DNA of 64,000 bases, taken from assembly GCA_019022495.1 (NCBI GenBank), contig JAFEKR010000001.1:2108001-2172000 (forward strand). Direction: 5' to 3'. Position numbers and translations under genes: made by a program. Below the pieces are notes generated by a model that searched no databases, was not told the origin of the DNA, and was given only the letters and a program-made list of their open reading frames with translations. The DNA is from Epichloe hybrida (Eukaryota > Ascomycota > Sordariomycetes > Hypocreales > Clavicipitaceae). This document shows, one piece after another, positions 11,077 through 22,739 of this stretch. Position 1 is the stretch's first letter. The number at the start of each line of letters is the position of its first letter.

Positions 11077-12489
11077 ATGTTTTTCCTGTTTTTGAATCGG
11101 GCGCTCCTCGCACTCTTCTTCTGCTTCTTCTTCTTCGCACGGCAGGCATGGTCCCTGCCTGCGCCTCTGCCGAGACAAGGACGACAAGGACGACAAGGAC
11201 CTGATAATATTACTACAAGACCTAATATTCTTCCGAGCCAGGATCCATTCTATCTGGTCCCGCGAGACCTGGACCAGCTCGAGCCCGGGTCCATCCTGCG
11301 GCATAGGAAGCCCCCGTCGCCCTTCGCCGCACTCGGCACATCAAAGGCCAACATCAATGACAGCCACCAGATCCTGTACAGGACAACAGACAGCCACGCC
11401 AATGCCACGGCGACTGTGCTCACAGTACTGGTCCCTCACAACGCAGACTATGCCAAGGTCCTGTCCTACCAGGTCGCCGAGGATGCGCCCGCCCTGGACT
11501 GTGCACCGTCATACGCGCTCCAGCTTGGCTCGGCAGCCCGTGGTCCGTCGGGCATGGGCACCACTCGGGCAGAAATGCTGCTGATCGAGGCAGCTCTCGA
11601 GCAAGGCTGGGTCGTTATCATCCCGGACTTCCAGGGCCCCAGGGGAGCCTTTTTGGCAAACAGGCTCGCCGGCCAGGCAATCCTGGATGGCATCAGGGCG
11701 GCGATCCGCTCCTCCAACTTGACGGGGATTGCTCGTCGTCCCACCGTGGCCATGTGGGGATATTCCGGGGGGGGCATCACCAGTGCCTGGGCTGCCGAGC
11801 TCCAGCCCACGTATGCACCTGATCTGGAGATTGCCGGCGCTGCCATAGGAGGCATCGAGCCGGTCTTGCCCACTGTCATCAAGTTGACGAACCGCGGGCC
11901 CTTTGCAGGCCTCATTGCGTCAGGCCTCATGGGTCTCGCCAACGAGTACCCCAGCCTCGTCAGGACGGTGCAGCAGCACCTAAGGCCGAAGCATCGAAAA
12001 AGGTTTGCAAAGGCAAAGACCCAATGTCTTTCTGCCAATGCCAAATACTTTGCGTTCAAGGACGTCGTGGGCATGTTCAACGACAGCATCTTGACGGACC
12101 TCGAGCTGGCGAGGATCCTCGAGGATAACGGCCTCGGCAAGGCTGTGCCCACAATTCCCATCTTCATGTACAAGTCCATCTTTGACGAGGTCAGCCCGGT
12201 CCGGGAGACGAATGATCTTTACGACTTTTACTGCTCAGGGGGCGCGAGGGTAGAGTACGAGCGTGATGTGCTCTCGAGTCATGCCGTGGCGATGGCGACG
12301 GGGGCCCCGAGGGCATTGTCGTATCTCATTGATGTCATGAAGGGGCGGACGCAGCGCGAGGGATGCTCGGACAGGACGGTCTTGTCGTCGTTGCTGACTT
12401 CGAAGGCGATCAAGATTCTCCCGGGTTTCATTCTGGATGCTATTCGGGGGTTGATGGGCAAGGCGCTTGGGCCGTCCCACTCGTATTAA
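11077..12489 (+). CDS. secreted lipase, LIP (secretory lipase) family
   Basis: An uninterrupted frame of 470 residues. The N-terminus is a strongly hydrophobic signal peptide (about 1-26, cut near WSLPAP), followed by a short basic GRQGRQG segment that may be a pro-region. An alpha/beta-hydrolase core follows with the nucleophile elbow GYSGGG (S230). Likely triad partners are D370 (IFDEV) and H402 (SSHAV). This arrangement matches the Candida LIP-type secretory lipases, which hydrolyse triacylglycerols outside the cell. N-glycosylation sequons are present (NDS, NAT, NLT). Length agrees with the family (about 450-470). The gene has no introns. It is divergent from the MYND gene and convergent with the MFS permease. 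Family assignment is confident; the substrate range is not visible. Confidence 0.92.
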   Translation: MFFLFLNRALLALFFCFFFFARQAWSLPAPLPRQGRQGRQGPDNITTRPNILPSQDPFYLVPRDLDQLEPGSILRHRKPPSPFAALGTSKANINDSHQILYRTTDSHANATATVLTVLVPHNADYAKVLSYQVAEDAPALDCAPSYALQLGSAARGPSGMGTTRAEMLLIEAALEQGWVVIIPDFQGPRGAFLANRLAGQAILDGIRAAIRSSNLTGIARRPTVAMWGYSGGGITSAWAAELQPTYAPDLEIAGAAIGGIEPVLPTVIKLTNRGPFAGLIASGLMGLANEYPSLVRTVQQHLRPKHRKRFAKAKTQCLSANAKYFAFKDVVGMFNDSILTDLELARILEDNGLGKAVPTIPIFMYKSIFDEVSPVRETNDLYDFYCSGGARVEYERDVLSSHAVAMATGAPRALSYLIDVMKGRTQREGCSDRTVLSSLLTSKAIKILPGFILDAIRGLMGKALGPSHSY

Positions 12490-13015
12490 TAAGACGGAGT
12501 GAGACACCATGAAGAAAGACCGGGGGATGGTTCCACTTTTGAAATTTTATAAAAAAAAAAAAAAAAAAAATTGTCTGCTAATAATCAAATGACACCCCCC
12601 CACCAATCTGTACATAACAAAAAAGTGTGTAAACATTCAAGTACCTGTGTACATATGTAGATGCGCCGCCCCCTTTTACAAGTTCTTGGAAGTTGTTCAC
12701 TCACTATCACGACAGACCCCAAGTCGCAACATTGCTCACCAAGATACGAAGAAGAAAGAACAAGGAAAAAAAAAAAAAAAAACAATCCCCCCGGACTAGA
12801 CGGATCGGCTTACACGCAGCCAATCAGCCAGCGTGTTGCCCGCGTGTTAACGGTCGCTCAATCGGCCCCCCCCTCCCCCCCAAATTGGTTGAAGACATGC
12901 ACTGATGACGAGGCGCTGCGGGGAGCAATTATGCATCATGGATGGATGCGCGCGACGTCAACTCGAGATAGACACGGATCGCGATATAAAACAGCATGAA
13001 TACGCGGCTTGTTGC
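12490..13015. other. convergent 3' intergenic region with two poly-A tracts
   Basis: The region lies between the 3' ends of the lipase (+) and permease (-) genes. Runs of 20 A (12551-12570) and 17 A (12766-12782) and two C-rich runs near 12590 and 12870 are visible. No gene is supported. Confidence 0.5.
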
Positions 13016-15293
13016 TCATCTATTACCAGTGACCACTGCCTTCTCGGAGTCATGCCCGCTCTGCTGGCGCCCGTCCAGATCAAGCCCGTGAAGCTTGTCG
13101 GCGTACTTTGCTCTCGTCTGGTGGTCCATCTGTGTGACGTCCATCGCAAGTGTCAGCTACGCAGCACCTTTCGTTTCATCGGCAAGGAAGGGCGAAATGC
13201 TCTCTTACCATGCGGACCAACCACGTGTAGCCAAACATGACTGCCGCACAGACGATGGTCGCGATGCCTCCCTTCTTCCAGTAAGGGGCATCGGCAGCGG
13301 AGAAGAAGACAATGCCCCAGAACGTCCAGAGAACCATGGAACCGATGTTCATCGAGTACAGAGTCACGCTTCGGACGGCGTCATCCCCGCTGCGCTGCAG
13401 AATGATGTTGGCCCATCCGAAAATGAGCGGCTGCACCATGTACGCCGAGCCGGCGAGGTAAAAGGCGAAGAAGGTGAGTCCAGGGGGAATGTCCTTGACG
13501 AGCAGGATGGTGCCGACGACGATCTGTATCGAACACGCCAGCACGGCCATGGGAGCTCTCCTGCCCGTGACGTCCATGTAACAAGCTGCCAGGATGGTGG
13601 CAACAATGCCGACTGCCTGGACACCGAGCGGGTACGTGTTGATTTGTGTCTGTGTGAAAGTCTTGCTGTTGTACTTGAGCCAGAGCAGGAAACTGTTCTG
13701 GAAGGGGAAGCCTTCGATGGTGGCGCACACAGGAGACCAGAAGAACAGGATCCAGCTGTTTCGGTCGCGCCAGTCAGTCAAAATTGTCCACAGTGGGAAG
13801 AAGAAGAAGAAGAAGAAGAAGAACAAAAGGGGAAAAAAAAAAGACTAACAAGACGGGAGTAAATGCGACACGCTTAATCAAAGACATGGGAGAAATATTG
13901 TGCCCATCTTCCTGAACGGGAGGCAGTCTTGCAACCGCCAGCTGCTTCTCCTTCTCCGAGAGATACCCGGCCTGGGTGTTCTCGGGAATGTCGGGGAAGA
14001 AGAGGTATCCAAACACGGCGATGGGGAGAGTGATGAGGCCATCTGCCACAATGGGTTAGATGTTTCCATCCGAGAAGGGATTTTTGTGCCGGTCGGGTAA
14101 GGTCATAGTCATACCGACGAGAAAGACCCATTGCCAGCCCTCTAGGCCAGCCAGACCAGACATGTCCTTGTAGATGGCAGTCATCATGATGCCCGCAAAC
14201 ATGGTGCCCACTTGTCCAAAGCCGGAGAAGATGGCCGTCCGTTTCGATATCTCATCTGGCCTGTACCATGCGCCAATGATGTAGATTGTTCCCGAGTAGG
14301 TACTTGCCTCGGCGAGGCCCAAAAGGAAACGGATCACGTAGAGCTGCGTTGTATTTTTGGCGGCTGCGCTGACCATCTGCCCAGTTGGGGTTAGTCACAG
14401 CCCAGAGCGCAGAATGGATGCATGGTTCGAGGTGAACAGAGAAACAGGGACATGAGGAAACAGGGAAAACCAGAATACATGGTCCGAGGGGACTTGCCGT
14501 CAACCCAGCCCAAATGACCATCATGAGGGGAAGCCAGATGCGAGGGGGCACCCTCTGAATGATAATTCCATGAGGAAGTTGGCCGATGGCCATTCTAGCC
14601 AAAACTCCGTGTTAGCTGCTTTTGATCAAATCATCGGAAGGCAAGGCTGATGGGGTTTGTTTTGTTCTATTTTTACCCAGCAGTGGTGATTGAAAGCACG
14701 TTGTTGTACTCTTGGCCGGTCATGCCGAGGGCCTCGCGAAGTCCCGAGACCTGTACTCGGCAGAAGCAAGAACACGGCGTTAGGGAACTCCATTTTCATC
14801 ATGGCGCGACGCGTGGTTTCCAAAAAAAAAAGGGGGGCATGACGCACATAAGCATTGGCAAAGGCCGCGCGATCTGGGAAAACGAGATCAGCTCATGCGA
14901 AAATTGCCTTGTTTCTGCGCCAGGAGTCAGGAATCAGACTTAGGACCCATGTTCTTACCCAGAAAATTCAACAAGTAGCTGACACAGCAATACGTCTACC
15001 ACGACGGGGTCAGGTCAGTCCCAACCGGCTCCAGCCCAAGTCGCCAGATAAACATGGGAAACAAACGTACAAGGATGAAGAAGTCTACACGGGAAGAGAT
15101 ACACGGTTAGCCCAACGGAAGTTTGGGTCCGGCGCCGCACCGCATCGCAGTGCCGCAACATTGCAGAGATGAGAATTAGAGATGGCGTACCAAGTTTCCG
15201 AACCAGCCGCCTCTCTTCCTTCGTCTCGGCTTCTGTTCCGAGGAAGAACCCTTCGGCGAGTTGGCTGTCAGTCCATATTTGCGCATCGCGCAT
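13016..15293 (-). CDS. MFS permease of the allantoate/pantothenate (ACS) family, ten exons
   Basis: Minus-strand exons: 15191-15293, 15073-15086, 14959-14995, 14848-14873, 14677-14750, 14498-14594, 14115-14376, 13850-14042, 13209-13755 and 13016-13129. They join in frame to 488 residues, the usual size for Dal5/Liz1-type anion:cation symporters. The N-terminal ERRLVRKLD leads into FFIL/YLLNFLDRAAFANAYV (helix 1). Further conserved pieces are the GQLPHG loop, RFLLGLAEASTYSG, GWQWVFLVDG, the long central loop with YLSEKEKQLAVARLP, and the C-terminal GDDAVRS and YWKKG motifs. Twelve helices are expected in the plasma membrane; the substrate is probably a small carboxylate such as allantoate, ureidosuccinate, a vitamin or a dipeptide. 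Two splice oddities: exon 2 is only 14 nt, and intron 14377-14497 has a GC donor (ACG/GCAAGT). Three HGATAR sites lie upstream. Start choice is by first in-frame ATG; an additional 5' exon cannot be excluded. Confidence 0.87.
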
Positions 15294-15441
15294 CCAAAAA
15301 AGAAAAAGACATTAATAACGTACTGCGGACCATAACTCTGACGGAACCCTTGGACTGCATATTTTTTTTTTTTTCGCACTTCACAACCAGCGTGACGCGT
15401 TCACATGTAAACTTGCTAGTCACGTTGTGTTCCTAACAAAA

Positions 15442-15566
15442 AGATAGGTGAAACCATGAAGGAAGGAACGTCCGTTTTTGCTTTTGCGCAAGATGCGAGA
15501 CTCGGGTGATTTTCTTATCTTGGTCTGCGGCTGAGCCATCTAATCTATTTGATCAATGATTGATAA
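15442..15566 (-). promoter_or_regulatory. cluster of three GATA-factor (HGATAR) sites upstream of the permease
   Basis: AGATAG at 15442-15447, AGATAA (reverse strand) at 15515-15520 and TGATAA at 15561-15566 lie 150-275 bp before the permease ATG. AreA/NIT2-type GATA factors bind such clusters in fungal nitrogen-catabolite genes, which suits a Dal5-like permease. The motif is short, so chance occurrence is possible. Confidence 0.35.
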
Positions 15567-16726
15567 GAGTTTTTTATTGCCTTTAGGCTATTTATATCCA
15601 ACACAGAGTGGGGACGGGGCCAATATATGTGCTACATGATTGGCCTCGTGCCTGGCGAGTTCCCGCTTTTCCCCCTTGCAAAAGGTCCAACTTGAATGAA
15701 CCCCTAGGGGCCGCAAACAAAATATGTAAGTGGCCACTTGGCCATTAGTTTTGTGGGATGGCTCTTGGGCTGTTAGGGCTCGTTGACTTCAACTCCACCT
15801 GACGAAACTAGCATAAATTCGATCGCATAACCTATTAATACGGTACAAAAATGATAATTTTCCTACACGTATGACTAGGCTTCCTCAGCAAAGCTTGTTA
15901 CTTCATTGTGGGTGCAGTATATCAACTCATCGCTCAATCTGGTTACCGAAATATCGGGCTCAGCACCCCCGAGGCAACTTGGGTTTCCATTGACAGAACA
16001 GCATGAGCGAAGGGGGAGGAGGGGTAATGCATCCCACTGCTAGGCTCAAACTCATCCGACACAACAAATAATGAACTCCAGTTAATAACAGCTTTACTCC
16101 TCGAACAAAAACAACACGAGGACCCGTGTCAAATATTCCACTCTCGATTTCGTCATGGTAGAAGAGCTTCGAAACTAGCTTACATTACCGGACAGCTTAA
16201 TGTAGGGGAACCACAGATGAGAGAATCGTACACCGAATATAAAAAACCAAAGAGGAGTTGAAAGCGGCACCGTACTGCCTCTACCACCGCTACTTCTACA
16301 AGTGAAGGCCGACGGATCTAGCGCTTTCATGCATGCATCGTTCAATCGCCTTGGCCCTTGGCCAGATCAACATCAGGAGACTTGTGGTATTGCGATTCCT
16401 GCCCACGTTGGCTCCCGCTATAGAGGGTCATCCTATACTGCTACTGCTACTACTACTCAGTATCATCGCATGGCTCAAAGAGTTTGTCCGCCGAAACAGG
16501 GAGAGATCAAGGAAACCAGGAGAGAGAGATGCACAGAAGAAATAAGGGGGGCTTCATTTCGATTGGCAGGGTTCATTCACATTGACGGGAACCAGTCAAA
16601 CCCAACCCACCAACGGAAAAGGATTCACGATATGTGTTAGCGTTTCTCCAGTCACTGAAATCCACCACGGTCTTTTTATCGATTTTGGCCTTGGAGGGCT
16701 AGTAGCGCAGAGCCCCTTCCAGTCAT
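15567..16726. other. intergenic region
   Basis: About 1.2 kb between the permease promoter side and the 3' end of the APH-like gene. The open frames present (for example around 16300-16640) have no recognisable domain and are short. I see no tRNA, repeat or transposon end. Confidence 0.5.
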
Positions 16727-18371
16727 TCATTCACAGAACATCTTTCGAACTTGATCGTCGTATGCTTGCTTATCCGCCATCTTCTTCTGAACAACATCCT
16801 CCGAGTCTCTGCACCAGAACCTTGATAGACACTTCTCGGCCTCGGTTGAAAGAGATTTGGGCGGATACATATGAGTCTCGAGAAGATAATACATAGCATT
16901 CACAGACGACAAACAATGCCAGAACCACACTCCTTTTGACTCCCATGTGTCTTGCATGACTTTAGAGAGAGTGATATTGTGCTTAGCTTTCGTAGCTTGC
17001 TCTTCCTCCTTGAATACGCGCATAAACTCTTGTCGTGCCTGATCAAACCGGTCGAGTGTCTCGCCTTTGATCTGGTCGATAGCACAGCCAGTCAACCAAC
17101 ATGGTACCTCAAGCATCTCTGAGGGAAGGGCGCATATCCACTCCAGGTCTATCAAGCCCGTGACATTCCAATGCTTGTCAACCAGGACGTTGCTCGCGTG
17201 GAAGTCAGTAAGTTGGAGTAGAAATGGGCCGTTGCGGAGTTCTCGTTCAATGTAAACGTGTGATAAGACTCGGAGCAAGGTTTTGACTGCCATCTGGCCT
17301 TGACAGTCGCTCTCACTATAGACCGCGTTTGGCTGACTAAGAAATCGGTGATCATGAAAGGTGAGCATGTCCGATACGAACGCATCAGTACAGCTAAATG
17401 TAGTGCCACGTTGTATTGTCTTCGCTGCCCCGTCATTCTCCAAAATCATCATCCAACATGAGAGGGGTCGATTCGTCAGCGTAACAGTGCCATCATTATG
17501 GAACTGGAAGGACCCGATTTGCGCTTGGGGAATGCGGGCGAGCGAAAGCAGAATCCGCGACATACCCCTGAATAGCCTCCGCCTCCGAGTTTCGTCGTCC
17601 CGGTGCGCATCAAACGAATCTGAAAGCATCTGACCCGTTTCAGGACCTAGGTATTCCAACACCATATACGCAGTAGGCACTTACCTGATGGCTTGCTGGC
17701 GGATTCCAGACATAGTGGGACAGTAACGGAAGTCGGAGGAATTTGTAAATGGAGCGCCAAAACAGACGGACGATACGCGAAAAGAACGGCATGTGGTTCG
17801 TATGTGTAAACTAATTGATAAGCGAACGCACAAACAATCGAGGAGCAAGACTCACGTGGCGGCCGTCCGAAAAGCCGAAGCCAAATAGGGAGGGCGAGCG
17901 GATCTCCGGGCATTTTTCTTCCACCCATATAGACGCTCCTATCTCGCAGCTCACTTTCTCGTCTATGCTACCGGGATACCTAGCTTCAGCAAGCTTGTGT
18001 GGCATGGGACAACGGAAGATGACTTTCCTGTATGGATTGTTGGAGTTAACCTCGACGAAGACGCAAATATTGAAACTGCCTCGAATCCAGTGAGACGGTG
18101 GCAGCACAATGCATGTGTCTCGCTTGCCTAACGCCAGATGATGTTTGACAAGAGCTTCTATCGATGCTCTCTGTTCCCAAAGTCCTTGATACAGTTTATC
18201 AGTCGCGGGTCCATACGATGCCCAATTAATGACATTTCTTTCTTCCTCGATAGCAGACTCGATCGAGATTGGGGGTCGACCGACAAGTTCCAGCGTTGGT
18301 GGCATGGCGAGCGAATGCTGACGAAATTGGGGGACAGAAGATAGGGACAGCCAAGTACGGACGTACGCCAT
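16727..18371 (-). CDS. APH/protein-kinase-like phosphotransferase with a reading-frame conflict
   Basis: Exon 1 (17856-18371) ends at CAC/GTGAGT. A 45 bp intron leads to exon 2 (17685-17810), which continues family-like sequence to a GTAAGT. The downstream part (to 16727) contains the APH catalytic signature LTDFHASNVLVD and the metal-binding IDLEW. The family-like segment PTAYMVLEYLGPETGQ (just below 17680) lies one base out of frame with exon 2. Two readings are possible: a small frameshift near 17680, making this a broken gene, or splicing of a 55 bp intron (17630-17684, GTAAGT..CAG) that rejoins the frame at 17629 but discards that segment, giving 514 residues. Such APH-like proteins are greatly expanded in ascomycetes and their substrates are mostly unknown; aminoglycoside resistance should not be assumed. 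Confidence 0.7.
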
Positions 18372-19057
18372 GGGATATTTGGATGGAGAGGAACTCTAAC
18401 CGTAGTAATAACCTAGGTGGGAAAAGCTTTATCTATTGAATCATGTAATTAGTAATAGCAAGAAGTACCACGAGATTATTCATAATTATTGCGTCAGTAT
18501 CAGAGGTTTAATAGACTAAAAGCTACCTATGTACGGACCGTAGAGCTGTGCGTTACCGGGGCAATATAGAAATCTCTTAAGTAGCGAGAGGTGGAAAAGT
18601 GGAGCGAGGGACGGCGTCTTACCTATGCAGGAAGGCGGTCGAGAGGGGCAGTTAATTTGCAACGATTGGCTTTACGGGCGACAGCGAGAGCCGAGCCGGG
18701 GAAACTCGATATGCGCTAGGGTCGGAGCCTGGAGGAGTCGTGTTTTCGGTGGGGGGTTCCTGCCCCCTTTCCCCTTTTTCCCCTTTTTTTTTCATCTATA
18801 AAATGCCTGGCTGCAGCGGGGGGCACGCCTCCAAGCTGCTGGTCGGCGTATGACGGGCAGACTGCTAATTGAGATATATCCGGCCCTTAACACAATGTTA
18901 CTGATAATAGAAATGAAATAAAATGTTGGACCGTCGTGCACTGAGCGGTCATGTCTCATACTTGCACTGGCAGAACTGGACTAACTCGGGGGCACGTACA
19001 TGCATGAAAGACACAAGGTTCCCTCTAAATTAGCGTCGAGAAGAAGCAAAAGAAAAA
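18372..19057. other. intergenic region
   Basis: 686 bp between the APH-like gene start and the glucanase stop. It contains a C/T-rich run (about 18758-18793) directly followed by TATAAAA at 18797-18803 on the plus strand, but no coding frame follows. Otherwise nothing is recognised. Confidence 0.45.
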
Positions 19058-21725
19058 CTACGTTGTGTAGCGGCCAATGTCTGAACCAGGGATCCAGCCA
19101 CCGATAAATCCATCCTGTGCCCGGACTTCGGTGCCATCACCAAGGCGAAGAGCGACGCTGGTGTCCTTGGCACATAGCCCGTACGCCTGCAGGTTCTTGG
19201 GGGTCTTTGCAATATAATGCATGTGTTCTACGCGAAGAGAAAGATTGTCAGCAAAAGGAAAAGATACTCAAGCTCGTAGGTTTACTACAGAGGGGGGGGG
19301 GTAAGAAGGGAACCTACTTTGGCACTGGTACGCTCCCGAGCACTTTTGGTATCCCGGGCCACTGAAAAAGGCCCAAGATGCAGACCCGTAGTAGATGATG
19401 TCGGAGCCACCCTGGATGTAATTGGCAAGACCCATGCGACATCGCTTGTCACCACGACCGCACCATGAGAAGTCTGGGTCTCCCCAGCCCTCGACGTCGG
19501 CTGTCCAGGGCGCGGGCGGGACCTGTCTCGCGTTGTCGCCTTGGTCGTAGTTGGTCTCACTCTGGAGGAGGGTGACGACGACGTTGCTCGCGGAGCGGAG
19601 GTTGAGCTGGTAGAGCCACCAGTGTTCGCTGCCTAGGGCGTGCAGCCATGTGCCCTTTGTGGACTCGACGAGAGCGCCGCCCTTGGCTGCGATGCTGGAG
19701 CCGCCGTCGAATCCCTCTGCGATGTGATCGGCGACCCAGTTCCAGACGTTCTCGACGTAGGCGGATGAATCTTTGGCGAAGTGGAGGCCGAGGAAGGCGC
19801 CCTTGCATTGGGTGCTGGCGTCGTTGCATGAGTCTGCCAGGGCGGGAGCGCCGAGGGTCCCGCCCACCGTCATGACCGAGTTCCAGAGCGCAACGTCGCC
19901 GGGCTTGCTGCCAGCGGCCCGGAACTGGACGATGATGGCGCCGGGGAGGACATCGGCGACGGTGAAGCGCATGTCCTGGATCTGGGCGGTGCCCACGTCA
20001 CCGGGCTTGCCGACTTGCACAACGGGCTGGGGCTTGGAGCCATCTTTGAAGAAATTGCCTGCGCCGGAGATGGTGGACCAAGCTTCGCCGACGATGCGAG
20101 ATCCGATGGGGATGAGAAGAGTAGACTCGACGCGGTAGTCTCCGAAGGGGAAGTATGCAATCTTGTTGTTTTCCGCAGCAAACTGGAGCACCTTGTTAAG
20201 GGAAGCGGCCTCGTCTGACTGACCATCGCCCCTGATGTCGTGGCCACCGTTCTGGTTCGAGTCCTTGACGTTGATGAAGTCGGCAACCGGGTTGTCTGCG
20301 TATGTCGGGGCAGCCAACACGGGGATGCGGCCTCCTGGCGCGGCCGCTTCCGATCGAGGCTCGGCGGAGTGGATTGAGCCGTAGATGGGATCACGGCCGA
20401 CCGTGTTGCCGAATGAGAAGTTTTTGACGTGCTTGGACGAGCCGAGGGCCGTACCGCTCGGCAGTTGCACAATGTTGGAGTCAGTGTCCTTGGTCAGGTT
20501 GTCAATGACGATGGATGGGTATACGGATGAATGAAATGTCACGCCCGAGTTGATGGACTTGGCGTCGATGACGCCGATGAAGGGGCTGCCGCCCGTGTTC
20601 TTGACCGCCGTTCCCACCGTATCAAAAGTCGGCGCCAACAGACTGACGGTGTTACCGCCGGTGATGAGGATGCCGACTGTATTTTGGAAGAAGTAAATAC
20701 TCTTGTAGAGCGCTTGCTGATGGCCATTGTGCCAAATGCCGTTCTGTATACATGGGTGGTCAGCGAGTCAAGTTCATGGACAACATCATGGCCAGGAGGA
20801 AACGCGAACCAGTCCCCTTTCGACGCGCACATCAGCTAGTCCGAGTGTTGAGCCGCGCCCAAGCTTGATGCCAGTGTGGCCCTGGCCGTCGCATGAGGAA
20901 GGCATGCGGATCTTTAGATTCTGAAGATGGGCGACTTGGGCTACGCCCCAGTACAGGGCTGTAAAGGGTTGGCCTACCGTGACATGTCAGCAGAGAGGTT
21001 CTGATGGATTTGTTGCCTTCATAGGACGCAGTAGCGCGCATAGGCGCATAGGGACATCTCACCTCCGTCGACAGAAGTGGTATCGAGAATCAAGTTCTTC
21101 AAGCCCACAGCAAATGACAGCTCACCCTTTTCGCCCGTGGCAGGATCTTGACCTATATGGAGGGACACTTTAAGTTAGTGGCTTGTTCGCGATATTTTCG
21201 CAAGAGTCTTGACTCCTGACCGTTGATGAGAGTGTCGCCGTCGAAGCCAGCAGCTGGTTTCAACACCGGGGGGTCGGTTGCATCGCCCATGAGGATCGTG
21301 TCTGTCCGCATATTGATGGTCTTGCAGATGGTGTATGTGCCTGATGGGAGGTATACGACCTGCAATACGAGTCAATTATAGCCCACGTCGTTCTCAAACG
21401 TGTGGAATGGATCCCATCTCCCACGTACTCGAGGTTGAGATGCGAACCACTCTTTCTGTCGATGTCCATTACCAGCCGAGTCAATGGCCTCCTGGATACT
21501 GCTACTATCGCCGGACTTGACAGCCTTAAATACGGAGTATGATGCGGCGTTCTCAGCATAGGGAGCATATCCCCGGGGTGCGCCAGAATGGTCCATCTGG
21601 GCGTACCAGAAACCACTTGCTCTGGCTTCCACACTGCTCTGTCCGAGTGGCGAGGCCGAGACAGAGGCCGAGGCCAAGGCCAAGGCCAAGACGGCGATGG
21701 CACTCTCCAATAACGTGAGCATCAT
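19058..21725 (-). CDS. secreted exo-beta-1,3-glucanase, GH55
   Basis: Six exons on the minus strand: 21429-21725, 21221-21359, 21063-21152, 20810-20973, 19318-20743 and 19058-19227, joining in frame to 761 residues. The exon 4 donor (GTTCGC at 20809) is weak; GTTTCC six bases downstream also keeps frame. The first 25 residues are a signal peptide. Two right-handed beta-helix domains follow, as in other GH55 enzymes: the first includes VVYLPSGTYTI and GQNGIW-like LNGIWHNGHQQALYK, the second begins near AAPTYADNPVADFINVKD. The glycine/histidine-rich acid segment LGSEHWWLYQ corresponds in position to the catalytic-acid region of the family, and the C-terminus GGWIPGSDIGRY is typical. GH55 enzymes release glucose from the non-reducing ends of beta-1,3-glucans, serving wall remodelling, nutrition or mycoparasitism. 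Assignment is confident. Confidence 0.93.
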
Positions 21726-21896
21726 GACAAACTACGGGCTCTGCCGTGGAAGAGCAATGCGCAAGTGAGGAATGGAAAGGAAAGGAAAGGTGTGATAGTA
21801 AGCAGTACGGAGTAAGCATGCGTGATTCGAAAGTCGATGCGGCAACGTTGGAGAAAGTCGGTAGGGATCCTCCCGGAACCAAACAGATCAGACACG

Positions 21897-21904
21897 TATA
21901 TACG
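21897..21904 (-). promoter_or_regulatory. possible TATA element of the GH55 gene
   Basis: GTATATAC lies about 175 bp upstream of the glucanase ATG at 21725. This is compatible with a TATA box and a leader of roughly 140 bases. It is AT-rich but isolated; support is positional only. Confidence 0.3.
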
Positions 21905-22739
21905 AGAATTCCTTATGACTTATGATTGGCGTTTCTGTTTTCCCCCATCAGCACCAAGCACGGCGTGCTAAACCTTTAGATACGAACTTTCGAGATCCAA
22001 TGCAAAAAGTCTGGTGGATGTGACTCGACAAGCGGGCTGGAATGGATTCGCTCACGTGCGGGACGCTCAGGCACAGCCTTCGCATTGGTGCAAGAACAAA
22101 TGCTTGTCGCCCCAATGCCTGTGTATCTGTCCTCCCATCCCTTGCCAGAGTTAAAGGGACAGACAATTGCCAGTGTGTCTTAGATTTTTTGCTTGTCGCG
22201 CCAGCGCCACCCATAGACGCGTGTCATTGTCTGGAGTCTGATTTACTAATTTTAAGCCGTGTTAGCGCTATTATTAGCGTTAGCCCTCGAGCTTCGATGA
22301 GTCGGACGGAGATTCTGGGCACTCGAGGAATTGGGATTGCCGAGACGCCATTTACGGAGCGCAGCCTCATGGCCAGGATGTGAAAAGGCGAGAGCTCACA
22401 CAATCTGACCATGCCCCATAGTAAAGACGTAACCATCCTCTTAATAACCATGTATATACGGAGTATATTATATATGTATATATATGCTAGCCCGCCCTAA
22501 CTATACTTGAGATTTTTATAATGCATAATTACAGTGCTTTTTTTGTAGATTTCATATTTAACATTTAATATGATTTACAATTTTCTTTATACTTTGCATA
22601 GCATGGCCAGGTTAGGTCTTAGTCAGGCATTGGTCGCATGGTATTATGTGATATGCACACACTGATGGGCTGGTTAGCAGAAGCGTTATTTAATACCCGC
22701 CATCACCCTCGCTCAATTGCTCACGTGGGCTCAAAACTG
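21905..22739. other. intergenic region with AT-rich patch
   Basis: The region lies upstream of the glucanase and downstream of the SDR gene. An AT-rich patch (about 22450-22600) includes a TATATATGTATATATATG stretch. I see no gene and no terminal repeats in this part. Confidence 0.45.

Noticed and set aside
13095..13862. 255-codon plus-strand frame
   Set aside because: It is antisense to the permease exons, which show clear family motifs and splice sites.
18758..18803. Core promoter (CT-rich run plus TATAAAA, plus strand)
   Set aside because: No coding frame or known RNA follows before the glucanase 3' end; kept only as a remark in the intergenic entry.
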